A stretch of 32,821 nucleotides of DNA from Spirulinaceae cyanobacterium SM2_1_0 (GTDB taxonomy: Bacteria; Cyanobacteriota; Cyanobacteriia; Cyanobacteriales; Spirulinaceae). This document shows, piece by piece, positions 10,256 through 21,245 of the stretch; the stretch's first letter is position 1, and the number at the start of each line of letters is the position of its first letter. Where the stretch lies: the NCBI GenBank assembly GCA_012031265.1, contig JAAUTY010000057.1:1-32821 (forward strand), read 5' to 3'. The notes below the pieces were generated by a model that had not been told where the DNA came from, did no database searches, and saw only the letters and a program-made list of their open reading frames with translations. The position numbers and the translations under genes are program-made.

Positions 10256-13075
10256 ATGCTGAAACAGCTCTTTGGCGATCCCAACACGCGCAAACTCAAG
10301 AAATTCCAGCCGCTCGTTGCTGATGTCAACGCCATTGAGGAAGACATCGCCGCCCTCTCCGACGACGAGCTGCGCGGCAAGACGGCCGAGTTTCAGGAAC
10401 AGCTGGCGAAAGCGGATAGCGATCGCGAAGAGCAAGACATCCTCGACGACATCCTCCCCGAAGCCTTCGCCGTCGTGCGCGAAGCCGGTCGCCGCGTCCT
10501 GGGGATGCGTCACTTCGATGTCCAGCTCCTCGGCGGCATCGTCCTCCACGAAGGCCAAATTGCCGAGATGAAAACCGGCGAAGGCAAAACCCTCGTCGCC
10601 ACCCTGCCCGCCTATTTGAATGCGCTTGCCGGTCGCGGTGTCCACGTCGTCACCGTCAACGACTACCTCGCCCGCCGCGACGCCGAATGGATGGGTCAGG
10701 TGCATCGCTTCCTCGGCCTCAGCGTCGGGCTGATCCAGTCCGGCATGACACCGCTGGAGCGCAAGAAGAACTACGCCTGCGACATCACCTACGCCACCAA
10801 CAGCGAACTCGGCTTCGACTACCTGCGCGACAACATGGCGACCTCCATGGAGGATGTTGTCCAGCGTTTGCCCAACTACTGCATCATTGACGAGGTTGAT
10901 TCTGTCCTGATCGACGAAGCGCGCACGCCGCTGATCATCTCCGGTCAGGTCGAGCGGCCGACTGAGAAATACCTGCGCGCGGCTGAGATTGCCAAACAGC
11001 TCTATCCCCAGAACGAGGAAGAAGAGACCGGCCACTACGAAGTGGACGAAAAAGCCCGTAACGTCCTGCTCGCCGACGAAGGCTTTGCTGAAGCCGAGCG
11101 GCTGCTGGGGGTCGAAGACCTCTACGATCCCAATGATCCTTGGGCGCACTACATTTTCAATGCCATCAAAGCCAAGGAACTATTTACCAACGATGTCAAC
11201 TACATCGTCCGCAACGACGAAGTGGTGATCGTGGACGAATTCACCGGTCGCGTCCTGCAAGGCCGCCGCTGGAGTGACGGCCTGCACCAAGCGATCGAAG
11301 CCAAAGAAGGGGTCAAGATCCAGAACGAGACTCAGACCCTGGCCACGATTACTTACCAAAACTTCTTCCTGCTCTACCCGAAGCTGGCGGGGATGACCGG
11401 CACGGCGAAGACAGAGGAAGCGGAATTTGAGAAAATCTATAATCTGCAAGTCACGATCATTCCCACCAACTTGCCCTCGCAGCGACGTGACCTAGCTGAT
11501 GTCGTGTACAAGACGGAAGACGCTAAGTGGCAAGCGCTGGCGGCCGAATGTGCCGAGATGCACGAGGAAGGGCGACCGGTGCTGGTCGGTACGACGAGCG
11601 TCGAGAAGTCGGAGGTGTTGGCGAAGCTGTTGCGCGATCGCGGCATCCCCCACAACCTACTCAATGCCCGCCCCGAAAATGTCGAGCGGGAGTCTGAGAT
11701 CGTCGCCCAGGCGGGTCGCAAAGGGGCGGTGACGATCGCCACCAACATGGCTGGGCGCGGCACTGACATCATCCTCGGCGGTAACTCGGACTACATGGCA
11801 CGGCTGAAGTTGCGCGAGTATCTGATGCCAAAAATCGTTATGCCGGAGGATCGCGAGGCGCTGGCGGTGACGGCGGCGGGGATGCGTCCTAACCGTCAGC
11901 GTGCAGCCGGTTTTGGGACTGGTGAAGAGACCAAGAAGCCGAAATCCTGGAAGGCTTCGCTCGACATCTTCCCGACTGATCTCGCGCCGGAAACTTTGAC
12001 GCAGCTCAAGGAAGCGGTGAGTTTCGCCGTGCAGACCTACGGTGAGCAGAGCTTGCCGGAACTGGAGGCGGAGGAGAAAATCGCGATCGCTGCTGAAAAT
12101 GCTCCAGTTGAAGATCCGGTTCTGCAAAAGCTCCGCGCTGTCTACCAGCAGGTTCGCCGTCAGTATGAAGCCTTCACCAGCGAAGAGCACCAGGAAGTGA
12201 TCGATCTGGGCGGCTTGCACGTCATCGGCACCGAGCGCCACGAGTCGCGCCGCATTGACAACCAGTTGCGGGGTCGCGCTGGTCGTCAGGGTGACCCGGG
12301 TTCGACGAAGTTTTTCCTCAGCTTGCAGGACAATCTGCTGCGGATCTTTGGGGGCGATCGCGTCGCCGGTCTGATGAATGCCTTCCGGGTGGAAGAGGAT
12401 ATGCCGATCGAGTCGGGAATGCTGACGCGATCGCTCGAAGGCGCGCAGAAAAAGGTCGAAACCTTCTACTACGACACCCGCAAACAGGTCTTTGAATACG
12501 ACGAAGTGATGAACAACCAGCGCCGCGCCATCTATGCGGAGCGGCGACGGGTGCTGGAGGGACGCGACCTCAAGGAGCAGGTGATCGGCTACGCCGAACG
12601 CACGATGGACGATATTGTCGAGGCCTATGTCAATCCCGAACTGCCGCCGGAGGAGTGGAAGCTGGATGATCTCGTTGCCAAGGTGAAGGAGTTTGTCTAC
12701 CTGCTCCGTGACCTCGAACCGAAGCACCTCGAAGACATGACCGTCACCGAAATCAAAAACTTCCTGCATGAAGAAGTCCGCAAGGCCTACGACCTGAAGG
12801 AGAACCAGATCGAACAGATTCAAAACGGTCTGATGCGCCAAGCCGAGCGCTTCTTCATCCTGCAACAGATCGACACCCTCTGGCGCGAACACCTCCAAGC
12901 AATGGATGCCTTGCGCGAATCAATTGGTTTACGCGGCTATGGTCAAAAAGATCCCTTAATTGAATACAAGCAGGAAGGCTACGAGATGTTCTTGGAAACG
13001 ATGGTTGACATTCGCCGCAATGTCGTCTACTCCCTCTTCCAGTTCCAACCCCAAGGTCAGCCGCAGTCGGCTTAG
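10256..13075 (+). CDS. secA: Preprotein translocase ATPase SecA
   Basis: A 939-residue motor ATPase that drives unfolded preproteins through SecYEG in the plasma and thylakoid membranes. The Walker A motif MKTGEGKT is at residues 105-112 and Walker B/DEVD at 212-215. The preprotein cross-linking domain follows. The second nucleotide-binding fold carries [13 protein letters not shown] and the late helicase motif with [25 protein letters not shown]. The helical wing and scaffold region contains [26 protein letters not shown]-like family sequence. The C-terminal cysteine-containing zinc domain of proteobacterial SecA is absent, as usual in cyanobacteria. I chose ATG 10256 because [16 protein letters not shown] is the conserved N-terminus; the frame is open back to 10181. 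Confidence 0.97.
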   Translation: MLKQLFGDPNTRKLKKFQPLVADVNAIEEDIAALSDDELRGKTAEFQEQLAKADSDREEQDILDDILPEAFAVVREAGRRVLGMRHFDVQLLGGIVLHEGQIAEMKTGEGKTLVATLPAYLNALAGRGVHVVTVNDYLARRDAEWMGQVHRFLGLSVGLIQSGMTPLERKKNYACDITYATNSELGFDYLRDNMATSMEDVVQRLPNYCIIDEVDSVLIDEARTPLIISGQVERPTEKYLRAAEIAKQLYPQNEEEETGHYEVDEKARNVLLADEGFAEAERLLGVEDLYDPNDPWAHYIFNAIKAKELFTNDVNYIVRNDEVVIVDEFTGRVLQGRRWSDGLHQAIEAKEGVKIQNETQTLATITYQNFFLLYPKLAGMTGTAKTEEAEFEKIYNLQVTIIPTNLPSQRRDLADVVYKTEDAKWQALAAECAEMHEEGRPVLVGTTSVEKSEVLAKLLRDRGIPHNLLNARPENVERESEIVAQAGRKGAVTIATNMAGRGTDIILGGNSDYMARLKLREYLMPKIVMPEDREALAVTAAGMRPNRQRAAGFGTGEETKKPKSWKASLDIFPTDLAPETLTQLKEAVSFAVQTYGEQSLPELEAEEKIAIAAENAPVEDPVLQKLRAVYQQVRRQYEAFTSEEHQEVIDLGGLHVIGTERHESRRIDNQLRGRAGRQGDPGSTKFFLSLQDNLLRIFGGDRVAGLMNAFRVEEDMPIESGMLTRSLEGAQKKVETFYYDTRKQVFEYDEVMNNQRRAIYAERRRVLEGRDLKEQVIGYAERTMDDIVEAYVNPELPPEEWKLDDLVAKVKEFVYLLRDLEPKHLEDMTVTEIKNFLHEEVRKAYDLKENQIEQIQNGLMRQAERFFILQQIDTLWREHLQAMDALRESIGLRGYGQKDPLIEYKQEGYEMFLETMVDIRRNVVYSLFQFQPQGQPQSA

Positions 13076-13196
13076 TGGTCTGTCAAGGACAACAATCTGG
13101 GTGGGTTGTTGAGTGCTTGCACAGAAACCTCAAGGCAAGGATTCATTCTGATTCGCAAGTTGCTGCGTCGTGTTGCCCATCAAATTTCATCCCCGG

Positions 13197-13216
13197 ATTC
13201 AGCAACGCTGAATTTT
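13197..13216 (+). terminator. Probable rho-independent terminator of secA
   Basis: ATTCAGC at 13197-13203 pairs with GCTGAAT at 13207-13213 around an AAC loop, and T214-T216 extend the T-run. The stem is 7 bp and about 120 nt after the secA stop. The stem is modest and the T-run short, so this is a moderate call. Confidence 0.45.
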
Positions 13217-13288
13217 GCTCAGAGTCTGCCCACGTACATTTGCGGAGTCAGCCGCGCCACCATTGAAGCCATGTCAGGGTAAAAAGGG

Positions 13289-13304
13289 GAGTAGAACACT
13301 ACTC
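13289..13304. repeat. Short inverted repeat upstream of the FHA-PBP gene
   Basis: GAGTAG at 13289-13294 and CTACTC at 13299-13304 pair around AACA, about 45 nt before the start of the penicillin-binding protein gene. It may lie in the 5' untranslated region or serve as a small dyad operator; nothing in the sequence decides this. Confidence 0.3.
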
Positions 13305-13348
13305 AAACTCCTGATGCCTGCTCTTTGTTGCCAGTCTGTCAAAAGCTT

Positions 13349-15589
13349 ATGAGCACTCCACCCCGCACCCAGCTCAGCCAAATTTTTACCCAGGCCCTCC
13401 AGACGCTACAAGCCAAGGTCAACTCGGCGCTGGCACTCAAACCGGGAGCGCGCGTACCGCAGCTCTGGGTGCAGACGCCAGATAACCAAAAGGCGGAGGT
13501 TTACCCGCTGGTCGGGGACTACTACCGCGTCGGTCGCAGCTCGCACGAGAGCGACATCGTGGTGCGCAATCCGATTGTCAGTCAGTGCCATCTGTCCTTG
13601 AGCCGCGATCGCCAGCACCCCCACCGCTTCTTGCTCAAGGATGAACGGTCGAAAAATGGCGTCTACATCGGTCGTCGGGCGATTGCAGCGCTGACGCTGC
13701 GCCATGGCGATGTGTTGACGCTCGGCCCGCCGGAATTGGCCAACAGCGTGCGGCTGCGCTACCACAATCCGCCCACGAAGCTGATTCGCGGTCTGCGCTA
13801 CGGCCTTTATGGCATCGGTGGGGTGACGGCGCTGGCGATCGCTGGCATCGCCCTAGAGTGGACGAAATTCAGCGTTAATCCCTTGCCTCTCGGTGTGCAA
13901 GGCCCGGTCATGGTCTACGCGCGCGATAACCAGACGCCGCTGCGGCCGCTCCGCAATGATGTTCACCGCGAGCTGAAAAACCTGCGCGATTTCTCACCCT
14001 ACCTGCCCAAGGCGGTGATTGCCTCCGAGGACAGTCGCTACTATTGGCACCTCGGCGTCGATCCGCTCGGCATCTTGCGGGCGGTGATTGTCAATCTCCG
14101 CGAGGGGGATATTCGTCAAGGCGGCAGCACTCTGACACAGCAGCTCGCTCGCAGCCTCTACCCCGATTATGTTGGGCGCTCGGATACCGCCAGCCGCAAG
14201 CTGCGCGAGGCGGCGGTGGCGCTGAAACTGGAGACGTTCTACAGCAAAAATGAGCTGCTGCGGACGTATCTGAATCGCGTCTATCTGGGTATTGGCAGTT
14301 ATGGCTTCGAGGACGCGGCGCAGTTCTATTTCAACAAGTCGGCAGCTGATCTGGACATCTCGGAGGCAGCAACGCTGGTGGCGATCCTGCCTGGGCCGAA
14401 TCGCTACAATCCCGTGCAGGATTATGAAACGGCGGTGCAGTTGCGCGATCGCGTCATCAGCCGCATGGTGCAGCTCGGTTTCATCAGTACTGACGAGGGG
14501 GCGCGGGCCAGGCGATCGCGCATTGAGGTCAGCCCGGAGGCGCAAGAGGCACTCTCCAACACGATTGCCCCCTACTTCTACAGCTACGTGTTTACCGAGT
14601 TGGAGCAACTGCTGGGAGAGGAGCTGGCGCGCGAGGGCAACTTCATTGTTGAGACGGGGTTAGATGTGGCGATGCAGGCACAAGCGGAACAGGCCTTGCG
14701 CCGGACGATCGAGCAGACGGGGACGCAGTTGAATTTCGAGCAGGGGGCGATCGCCACGCTAGACAGTGACACCGGCTTGATTCGCGCACTGGTGGGGGGC
14801 GTGGACTATGGCGAAAGCCAGTTCAACCGTGCCACCCAGGCCCAGCGCCAACCGGGTTCAACCTTCAAGGTCTTTGCCTACGCGGCGGCACTGGGGCAAG
14901 GCATCTCACCCGGTAAAACTTACTCCTGTGAAGCGGTGACTTGGCAGGGGCAACGCTATCGGGGCTGTGAGCGCAGTGGGGGTGCGATCGATATGTACCG
15001 GGGGATGGCACAGTCGGAAAATGCGGTGGCGATTCGAGTCGCCCAAGACGCCGGGTTGGACGCGACGATTGATGCCGCCCAGCGACTGGGGGTGCAGTCT
15101 GAGCTGCGGGCCTCACCGGGGTTGGTGTTGGGGGAGAGCGAGGTGAATGTTTTGGAATTGACCGGGGCCTATGCGGCGATCGCCAACGAGGGCCTCTGGC
15201 GACGGCCGAGCGCGATCGCCCGCATCCTCGACAGTGGCGATTGCGCGGATCCCAATGACCCCCAGACCTGCCGCGTGATCTATGCCGTCGCTGAGGATAG
15301 CGGCGCGCAACGGCAGGCACTAGAGCCGAGTGTAGCGCAGACATTGACAGTACTGCTACGGGGTGTGATGCAGGGAGGCACTGGCAGTCGCGCGGCACTC
15401 GGCTTGGGGGAGTTTGGCAAGACGGGCACGACCGATGAGGCCGTGGATCTCTGGTTTGTCGGGGCGGTGCCGAGCCGCGCGCTGACAACCGGCGTCTGGC
15501 TCGGCAATGACGACAACACGCCGACCAGCGGCGGCAGCAGCAACGCCGCGCAGCTCTGGCGGGATTATATGCGCCAGGTGGTGCAGTGA
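13349..15589 (+). CDS. Class A penicillin-binding protein with N-terminal FHA domain
   Basis: A 746-residue bifunctional peptidoglycan synthase. Residues about 50-138 form a forkhead-associated (FHA) domain with GDYYRVGRSS, the NPIVSQCHLSL core and SKNGVYIGRR, a fold that binds phosphothreonine. A single membrane helix follows at about 150-170. The GT51 glycosyltransferase has catalytic E227 in ASEDSRYYWH and GGSTLTQQLAR. The transpeptidase has the SxxK nucleophile S504-K507 in PGSTFK, SxN S556-N558, and KTG K691-G693. All catalytic motifs are intact. FHA-PBP fusions are known in cyanobacteria and suggest control of cell-wall synthesis by Ser/Thr kinases. ATG 13349 was chosen; a TTG at 13325 adds eight residues. 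The AEC gene follows after 52 nt. Confidence 0.93.
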   Translation: MSTPPRTQLSQIFTQALQTLQAKVNSALALKPGARVPQLWVQTPDNQKAEVYPLVGDYYRVGRSSHESDIVVRNPIVSQCHLSLSRDRQHPHRFLLKDERSKNGVYIGRRAIAALTLRHGDVLTLGPPELANSVRLRYHNPPTKLIRGLRYGLYGIGGVTALAIAGIALEWTKFSVNPLPLGVQGPVMVYARDNQTPLRPLRNDVHRELKNLRDFSPYLPKAVIASEDSRYYWHLGVDPLGILRAVIVNLREGDIRQGGSTLTQQLARSLYPDYVGRSDTASRKLREAAVALKLETFYSKNELLRTYLNRVYLGIGSYGFEDAAQFYFNKSAADLDISEAATLVAILPGPNRYNPVQDYETAVQLRDRVISRMVQLGFISTDEGARARRSRIEVSPEAQEALSNTIAPYFYSYVFTELEQLLGEELAREGNFIVETGLDVAMQAQAEQALRRTIEQTGTQLNFEQGAIATLDSDTGLIRALVGGVDYGESQFNRATQAQRQPGSTFKVFAYAAALGQGISPGKTYSCEAVTWQGQRYRGCERSGGAIDMYRGMAQSENAVAIRVAQDAGLDATIDAAQRLGVQSELRASPGLVLGESEVNVLELTGAYAAIANEGLWRRPSAIARILDSGDCADPNDPQTCRVIYAVAEDSGAQRQALEPSVAQTLTVLLRGVMQGGTGSRAALGLGEFGKTGTTDEAVDLWFVGAVPSRALTTGVWLGNDDNTPTSGGSSNAAQLWRDYMRQVVQ

Positions 15590-15641
15590 GGGCAATCACG
15601 GCGGCTGCAAACCCCGTCAGACTGGATCAGCCGCCGCAGTT

Positions 15642-16532
15642 ATGGATGTCATGATGGCGGCAGTGTTGCCGATTGCCTTAGTCGCCAGTGCAGGTTTTGG
15701 GGTCGGACGCTGCTATGAACTGGATACCCGCACGCTCGCCCGGGTCAGTATCTATGTGCTGTTCCCAGCGCTGATCCTGACGGGACTGGCGGAGAGTACA
15801 GTGGCGCTGAGTAGTGCGATCGCGATCATTGCCGCCTTTCTGCTCAATACAGCGCTGCTCCTGGCGATCGCCATCCTCTGCGGACGCGGCCTCCAGTTTT
15901 CGCCCGACGCCCAGAAGAGTTTGATCGCGACGACGATCTTTGCCAATGTCGGCAATATGGGGTTGCCTTTCGTGCTCTTTGCCCTGGGCGAGGCGGGGTT
16001 GGAGCGGGCGATTGTCTATCTGGTGGGGTCTAGCTTAGCGATCGCCAGCATTTTCCCGATCGCACTCAAGGGGGCGGGTCTGCGCGCCGGTCTCAGTTTG
16101 ACATTGCGGTTGCCGGTCTTTTGGGCCGCACTGGCAGGGCTGGCGTTGCAAGCGAGCGGGGCAATGTTGCCGGAAGCGATCGCCCGTAGCATAACGCTCC
16201 TGGGAGACGCGGCGATCCCCGTGGCGCTACTCATGCTGGGGGTACAGTTATCGCAGACCCCGCTGCGCTTCGGACGCTGGGAATGGTTCAGCGCGTTGCT
16301 GCGACTGGGGGTTTCGCCGCTATCCGCCTATGGCATTGGTCGGCTTTTGGGGCTGGCGGGCTTGGATTTGCAAGTGGTCGTTTTGCAGGCCGCGATGCCA
16401 GTCGCCGTCAATTCGCTGATCTGGGTGACGGAGTTGGGCGGTGATGCGCCGCGCGTCGCCCGGACGATCATTCTTTCGACGCTACTCAGTTTCTTGACCC
16501 TGCCGGGGGTGCTGTGGCTGAGCGGACACTGA
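15642..16532 (+). CDS. AEC-family (auxin efflux carrier-like) transporter
   Basis: A 296-residue integral membrane protein with about ten hydrophobic helices. The halves are repeated: ALPFVLFALG-like and VNSLIWVTELGGD regions lie at the ends of inverted five-helix units, and a helix break at NVGNMGLPFVLFALGEAG (about residues 105-122) is the usual AEC/BASS-superfamily crossover with conserved Asn-Gly-Pro. Bacterial members export or import organic acids such as malate, but the substrate here cannot be told from sequence. ATG 15642 starts just before the first helix; upstream codons overlapping the PBP gene are out-of-family. Same strand and close to the PBP gene, possibly co-transcribed with no obvious functional link. 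Confidence 0.85.
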   Translation: MDVMMAAVLPIALVASAGFGVGRCYELDTRTLARVSIYVLFPALILTGLAESTVALSSAIAIIAAFLLNTALLLAIAILCGRGLQFSPDAQKSLIATTIFANVGNMGLPFVLFALGEAGLERAIVYLVGSSLAIASIFPIALKGAGLRAGLSLTLRLPVFWAALAGLALQASGAMLPEAIARSITLLGDAAIPVALLMLGVQLSQTPLRFGRWEWFSALLRLGVSPLSAYGIGRLLGLAGLDLQVVVLQAAMPVAVNSLIWVTELGGDAPRVARTIILSTLLSFLTLPGVLWLSGH

Positions 16533-17138
16533 TTCAGCTTTTGCCGCTTGTCAGCAAAAATAGGCACTGTGATTCATTGCTGGCTTGCCAATTGCTCAGA
16601 GCTGCAACCCTCATCAGTCTGTTGCCATTGCTCGTCAATTGCGGATTTTTCGAGATGACCAATTGAGCAGCCGCTTCAAAGCTTACTTGGAACACCCGCC
16701 TAAAAACTGGGGACAGCACTAGGAGCAAAAAACTCCTGTACTAAAACGTGGCGCTGAAGCTCCGGACTGGTTCTATGTTCCAGACCTGCCACCACTGCTA
16801 GACGGAAAAAGGCAACACTCTTGGTTGCGTAAATAGCATCATGGAAATGCACTTCATTCACAATCAACATTCTTTTGTTCTTGTCGCTACAAAATCCTCT
16901 CGGTACAAGTGTGACGCTTAAGCGCAAGTTAAGCGAGTTGCTGTCTAGCAATCAAGCCAAAAATCTAGCGATCGCGCAGTCTATGAGATCTATCCACCTC
17001 TAGCACAGTGCCCGCCAAACTGGGCTGGTTCTAGTCCTTACAGCCCAGGATTTAGATAGCGACAACTGTCGCCCACTTTGTGCATCGAATATTCCACAAG
17101 CTTCCCTGCACCAATCTGCCCAATCTAGAGAAAAAAAC
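16533..17138. other. 606-nt non-coding region upstream of nrtP
   Basis: This gap is more AT-rich than its surroundings. It contains short minus-strand open frames (16534-16728 and 16700-16951) with no recognisable domains and no neighbouring gene support, so I do not call them. A direct repeat TTAAGCG occurs twice around 16918-16936. A GTT-N8-TAC element at 17028-17041 is listed separately. The length fits either a large regulatory region for nitrate genes or remnants of a lost gene. Confidence 0.45.
17028..17058 (+). promoter_or_regulatory. Candidate NtcA site and -10 element upstream of nrtP
   Basis: GTT-N8-TAC at 17028-17041 differs by one base from the NtcA consensus GTA-N8-TAC; NtcA activates nitrogen-assimilation genes in cyanobacteria. 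TAGATA at 17053-17058 resembles a -10 box. The spacing to it is 11 nt rather than the roughly 22 nt of class II NtcA promoters, so either the -10 is elsewhere or the match is chance. Position 80-110 nt before nrtP is sensible. Confidence 0.28.
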
Positions 17139-18719
17139 ATGCTCGGAGAACTTTTCGCTCACTTCCATCGCGGTCGCTACCGCATTTTGCACCTCACTTG
17201 GTTTGCCTTCTTTTTATCGTTTGTAGTTTGGTTCAATTTCGCCCCCTTCAAGGGGATTATTCAAGCTGATTTTGGCTTAACAGAAGCCCAAATTCGCACC
17301 CTGCTGATTTGTAATGTTGCTCTGACCGTACCCGCCCGCGTGATTATCGGGATGCTACTGGACAAGTACGGCCCACGCATCACCTACTCCCTGCTGCTCA
17401 TCTACGCCGCCTTACCCTGTATTGGCTTCGCGCTCGCACAGAACTTCAGCCAACTCGTCATCGCTCGCCTCGCACTGAGCATCGTTGGCGCGGGCTTTGT
17501 GATCGGCATCCGCATGGTCGCGGAATGGTTCCCGCCCAAAGAAATTGGCACGGCAGAAGGCATCTATGGGGGCTGGGGCAACTTTGGCTCCGCCGCCGCT
17601 GCCTTCAGCTTGCCGACGCTCGCCATCCTCCTCAGCCTCGGCGCGACGGATGCGGCGGGTGCCCCGATTTTGAGCTGGCGTCTAGTGATTGCGGCTACGG
17701 GCATTATTGCGGCTTGCTATGGTTGTATCTACTACTTCAATGTCCAGGACCACCCCCCTGGCAAGGTCTATCAGCGTCCCAAGCGTACCAGCGGCATCGA
17801 AGTCACCAGCCGCCGCGATTTCTGGTTCCTGATGGCGATGAATGTGCCCTTGGTCGGCATTTTGGCGGTGCTCGCTTGGCGCTTAAGCAAGGTTGGCTTC
17901 CTCAACCCGACCACACTTTTAATCACCTGGGCAGCCCTCCTCGGTCTTTATCTCTTCCAAGCCTATGGCTGCTGGGAAACGAACAAAGACTTGATGCTCG
18001 GTCGCAAACACTATTCCCCGGAGGATCGTTATCGCTTTTCGCAAGTTGCCATTCTTGAACTGACCTACATTGTCAACTTTGGCTCCGAGTTGGCCGTCGT
18101 TTCGATGCTGCCCGCTTTTTTCCAAGAAACCTTTGGCCTGAGTGTTGTCGCGGCCGGTTGGATTGCCTCCAGCTACGCCTTCATGAACCTGATGTCGCGT
18201 CCCGGCGGCGGCATCATCTCCGACAAGATGGGGAGTCGTAAAAATACGATGGCGATTCTGACCGCCGGTATGGGGATCGGCTATCTCTGCATGAGCACCG
18301 TCACCAGCAACTGGCTCGTACCCGTTGCGGTAGTCTTGACCATGTGCTGCTCCTTCTTTGTGCAGGCGGGTGAGGGTTCGACCTTTGCGATTGTGCCGCT
18401 GGTCAAGCGTCGGATCACTGGACAGATTGCCGGGAATGTCGGAGCCTACGGCAATGTCGGTGCGGTGGCTTACCTGACGATCTTCAGTTTGCTTCCGGGC
18501 TGGCTCGGGGGTGGGACCGCACCCAGTGCCGCTGTGCTGGCGCAGGCAAATGCGATTTTCTTCCAGGTGCTGGGCGTAACAGCGATGATGGTGGCCTTCC
18601 TCTGCTGGTTTGTGTTGCGGGAACCGAAAGGCTCGTTTGCAGAACTGCATGAGGGCGAGGACGATTTAGCCCTAACCCAGGCGACACCATTATCTGGCGA
18701 GCGCTCAGCGCAGTTCTAG
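17139..18719 (+). CDS. nrtP: Nitrate/nitrite permease of the major facilitator superfamily (NrtP/NapA)
   Basis: A 526-residue twelve-helix MFS transporter of the nitrate/nitrite porter family, importing nitrate across the plasma membrane. Family marks are [18 protein letters not shown] after the first helix and [14 protein letters not shown] in the loop between helices 2 and 3. The nitrate signature is [38 protein letters not shown] near residues 110-145. The second signature is [34 protein letters not shown] around 405-440. An insert between helices 6 and 7 with a lysine/arginine-rich segment ([11 protein letters not shown]) and an extra helical stretch matches cyanobacterial NrtP length. 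narB follows on the same strand, a normal nitrate-assimilation cluster; it replaces the ABC-type NrtABCD of many freshwater strains. Confidence 0.94.
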   Translation: MLGELFAHFHRGRYRILHLTWFAFFLSFVVWFNFAPFKGIIQADFGLTEAQIRTLLICNVALTVPARVIIGMLLDKYGPRITYSLLLIYAALPCIGFALAQNFSQLVIARLALSIVGAGFVIGIRMVAEWFPPKEIGTAEGIYGGWGNFGSAAAAFSLPTLAILLSLGATDAAGAPILSWRLVIAATGIIAACYGCIYYFNVQDHPPGKVYQRPKRTSGIEVTSRRDFWFLMAMNVPLVGILAVLAWRLSKVGFLNPTTLLITWAALLGLYLFQAYGCWETNKDLMLGRKHYSPEDRYRFSQVAILELTYIVNFGSELAVVSMLPAFFQETFGLSVVAAGWIASSYAFMNLMSRPGGGIISDKMGSRKNTMAILTAGMGIGYLCMSTVTSNWLVPVAVVLTMCCSFFVQAGEGSTFAIVPLVKRRITGQIAGNVGAYGNVGAVAYLTIFSLLPGWLGGGTAPSAAVLAQANAIFFQVLGVTAMMVAFLCWFVLREPKGSFAELHEGEDDLALTQATPLSGERSAQF

Positions 18720-18729
18720 CGCCGGGTGG

Positions 18730-18763
18730 GGCAAGGCAGTCTAGACCTCGAAGCTGCTTTGCC
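18730..18763 (+). other. 10-bp stem-loop between nrtP and narB
   Basis: GGCAAGGCAG at 18730-18739 pairs with CTGCTTTGCC at 18754-18763 (nine Watson-Crick pairs and one G-U) around a 14-nt loop. No T-run follows. It fits an RNA processing, stability or partial-termination element that sets the ratio of permease to reductase; this role is inferred. Confidence 0.45.
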
Positions 18764-18805
18764 TCGACTAAACCACGATTTTCCCTATTGCTTAATTTGC
18801 CGCTG

Positions 18806-21031
18806 ATGTCTGCGACGAAAACACTCTGTCCTTATTGTGGGGTGGGCTGTGGCTTAGAAGTGCTGCCACCAGCTACCCCCAACCAAGCCACACATCGCGA
18901 TGCGGCGGGCACCCCGATCTGGAAAGTGCGGGGCGATCGCGCTCATCCCTCCAGCCAAGGCCAAGTCTGCGTCAAAGGTGCGACAGTAGCCGAGTCATTG
19001 CACAAAGACCGCCTGCTCTATCCCATGCTGCGCGACACGCTGGACGAGCCATTCCGCCGCGTCAGTTGGGACGAGGCCCTGGAGCGAGTCGTTGAGCGCT
19101 TGCAGACTAGCCATCGCACACTTGGCCCCGACGCCATCTGTATGTACGGCTCCGGACAATTTCAGACCGAAGACTACTACTTGGCGCAAAAGCTGCTCAA
19201 GGGTTATCTGGGCACGAATAACTTTGACGCTAACTCGCGACTCTGTATGTCCTCGGCGGTGGCTGCCTACATCCAGAGCTTTGGCGCGGACGGGCCGCCC
19301 TGCTGCTACGCGGATCTCGACGAGACCGACTGTGCCTTTCTAATCGGCACGAATACGGCCGAGTGCCATCCGATTGTGTTCAATCGTTTGCAGAAACGGC
19401 GCAAAAAGAATCGCAAGGTCAGGCTGATCGTCGTCGATCCGCGCCGCACACCAACCGCCGCTGCCGCTGATCTGCATCTAGCCATCCAACCGGGCACCGA
19501 CATCGCCCTGCTCAACGGCATGGCGAACCTGTTGCGGCGTTGGGGTAAGCTCGACACGGTGTTCATCGACGAATGCACGCGCAACTTTCCCGCCTATGTG
19601 GAGACGCTGCGCCACTACCCGCCGGAACTGGTGGCGCGCACCTGTGGCATTCGGCTGAATGACTTGGAGAAAGCGGCGCGCTGGTGGGGTGAGAGCGATC
19701 GCGTCCTTTCGCTCTGGTCGATGGGTCTGAATCAGTCGTCGGAGGGGACGGCGAAGGCGCGGACGCTGATCAATCTGCACCTGATGACTGGCGACATCGG
19801 CAAGCGGGGGGCGGGGCCGTTTTCGCTGACGGGGCAGCCGAATGCGATGGGCGGTCGTGAGGCGGGCGGTCTGGCGCACCTCTTACCCGGCTATCGGCTG
19901 ATTAAAAATTCGCAACACCGCGCTGAGGTGGAGCAGTTTTGGCAATTACCGCCGGGGCGGATCGCGCCGAGGCCCGGCCGTGATGTTTGGTCGATGATTC
20001 GGGGTATTGAAGACGGAACCGTCCGCTTTCTTTGGATCGCGGCGACCAATCCGGCCGTGAGTCTGCCGGATCTGCGGCGGGTGCAGGCGGCCCTGCGGCG
20101 ATCGCCCTTCACCGTCTACCAAGACGCCTACGACCCGACCGAAACCTCAGCCTACGCCCATGTCCTGCTCCCCGCTGCCCAGTGGAGCGAAAAAACCGGC
20201 ACGATGACCAACTCGGAGCGGGTCGTCACTCTCTGTCCACAGTTCCGGCCGCGTCCAGGCGAGGCACGCGCCGACTGGGAGATTTTTGCCGAAGTCGGGC
20301 AGCGGCTCGGCTTTGGTGCCGCCTTTGAATTTACTGACGCGGCGGCGGTCTATGCCGAGTTTGTGCAACTGACGCGCGATCGCCGCTGCGATCTCTCCGG
20401 CCTCAGCCACGCTCGCCTGGCGTCTGGCCCGATCCAGTGGCCCTGCCCGGCGACAGAAACGGAAAATATTAGCTCTGGCAAGCGGCTCTATGGCGATCGC
20501 CGCTTCGCGACGCCAGATGGTCGGGCGGTTTTCGCGGCGGCGCGGGCACAGGGACTCGCGGAGCCGGTCGATGCCGACTATCCCTTCGTGCTCACGATCG
20601 GTCGCCTCTACGGACACTGGCACACGCAAACGCGCACCGGCCGCATCCCGAAGACGGCGAAGATGCACCCTGAGCCACGGCTCGAAATCCATCCCCGGGA
20701 TGCGAAGAAGCTGGGGGTAGTGGATAGTGACTGGGTGGAGCTGCGATCGCGTCGTGGCCGCGCCCGTCTACGCGCGCAGGTGACCGAGGCGATCGTGCCG
20801 GGGACGGTGTTTGCACCCATGCACTGGGGGGCACTTTGGGCAGCGGATGCCGAGGTGAATGCCCTGACTCATGCCGTGGCTTGTCCCGATTCGTTGCAAC
20901 CGGAGCTGAAGGCTTGTGCGGTTGCGGTGTCCCCGGTGGCGCGATCGCCACAAGCAGCGGCCGAGGATATGACCGCACCCACTCACCCATCTCCGCCTGC
21001 CTCCTCCGCCTACGCCAGCAAGTTACAGTAG
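18806..21031 (+). CDS. narB: Ferredoxin-nitrate reductase
   Basis: A 741-residue cytoplasmic assimilatory nitrate reductase that reduces nitrate to nitrite with electrons from ferredoxin. The N-terminal [4Fe-4S] ligands are C8, C11, C15 and C55 (CPYCGVGC ... VCVKG). The molybdopterin-binding regions follow: [13 protein letters not shown]-type sequence (here [14 protein letters not shown] near 148) supplies the Mo-ligating Cys. Later [26 protein letters not shown] is a strong NarB/NasA signature, and the C-terminal molydopterin-dinucleotide domain has [18 protein letters not shown] and VFAPMHWG. I chose ATG 18806; an in-frame TTG at 18788 would add six residues. It is 86 nt downstream of nrtP. 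No nirA is in the window. Confidence 0.95.
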   Translation: MSATKTLCPYCGVGCGLEVLPPATPNQATHRDAAGTPIWKVRGDRAHPSSQGQVCVKGATVAESLHKDRLLYPMLRDTLDEPFRRVSWDEALERVVERLQTSHRTLGPDAICMYGSGQFQTEDYYLAQKLLKGYLGTNNFDANSRLCMSSAVAAYIQSFGADGPPCCYADLDETDCAFLIGTNTAECHPIVFNRLQKRRKKNRKVRLIVVDPRRTPTAAAADLHLAIQPGTDIALLNGMANLLRRWGKLDTVFIDECTRNFPAYVETLRHYPPELVARTCGIRLNDLEKAARWWGESDRVLSLWSMGLNQSSEGTAKARTLINLHLMTGDIGKRGAGPFSLTGQPNAMGGREAGGLAHLLPGYRLIKNSQHRAEVEQFWQLPPGRIAPRPGRDVWSMIRGIEDGTVRFLWIAATNPAVSLPDLRRVQAALRRSPFTVYQDAYDPTETSAYAHVLLPAAQWSEKTGTMTNSERVVTLCPQFRPRPGEARADWEIFAEVGQRLGFGAAFEFTDAAAVYAEFVQLTRDRRCDLSGLSHARLASGPIQWPCPATETENISSGKRLYGDRRFATPDGRAVFAAARAQGLAEPVDADYPFVLTIGRLYGHWHTQTRTGRIPKTAKMHPEPRLEIHPRDAKKLGVVDSDWVELRSRRGRARLRAQVTEAIVPGTVFAPMHWGALWAADAEVNALTHAVACPDSLQPELKACAVAVSPVARSPQAAAEDMTAPTHPSPPASSAYASKLQ

Positions 21032-21245
21032 GGGCAATCGTTGCAGCTTGCAAGCATATTCTCCTCATCCGCACAGAGCAACTGCTGGTTGAGTGCTTTC
21101 GGCGGCAGGCTTTCTGGATTGACCAAGCCTACGGGCTGGATGACAGGATTGAGCTGGAAAGTGTGGGTTTGTCGGTGGCGATCGCTTCGCTCTACGAGGG
21201 TGTCTTGCTCGCAGGTGACGTCAGAATGGTTTCGGTTGACTCAGC

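Noticed and set aside
11657-12898. 413-codon frame antisense to secA
   Set aside because: Shadow of the secA coding frame typical of GC-rich genes; no independent domain.
16539-16559. TTTTGC/GCAAAA hairpin after the AEC gene as a terminator
   Set aside because: Six AT-rich pairs with a nine-base loop; too weak to call.
16700-16951. 83-codon minus-strand frame in the gap before nrtP
   Set aside because: No domain, no Shine-Dalgarno evidence, no partner gene; could be a real small gene but cannot be supported from sequence alone.
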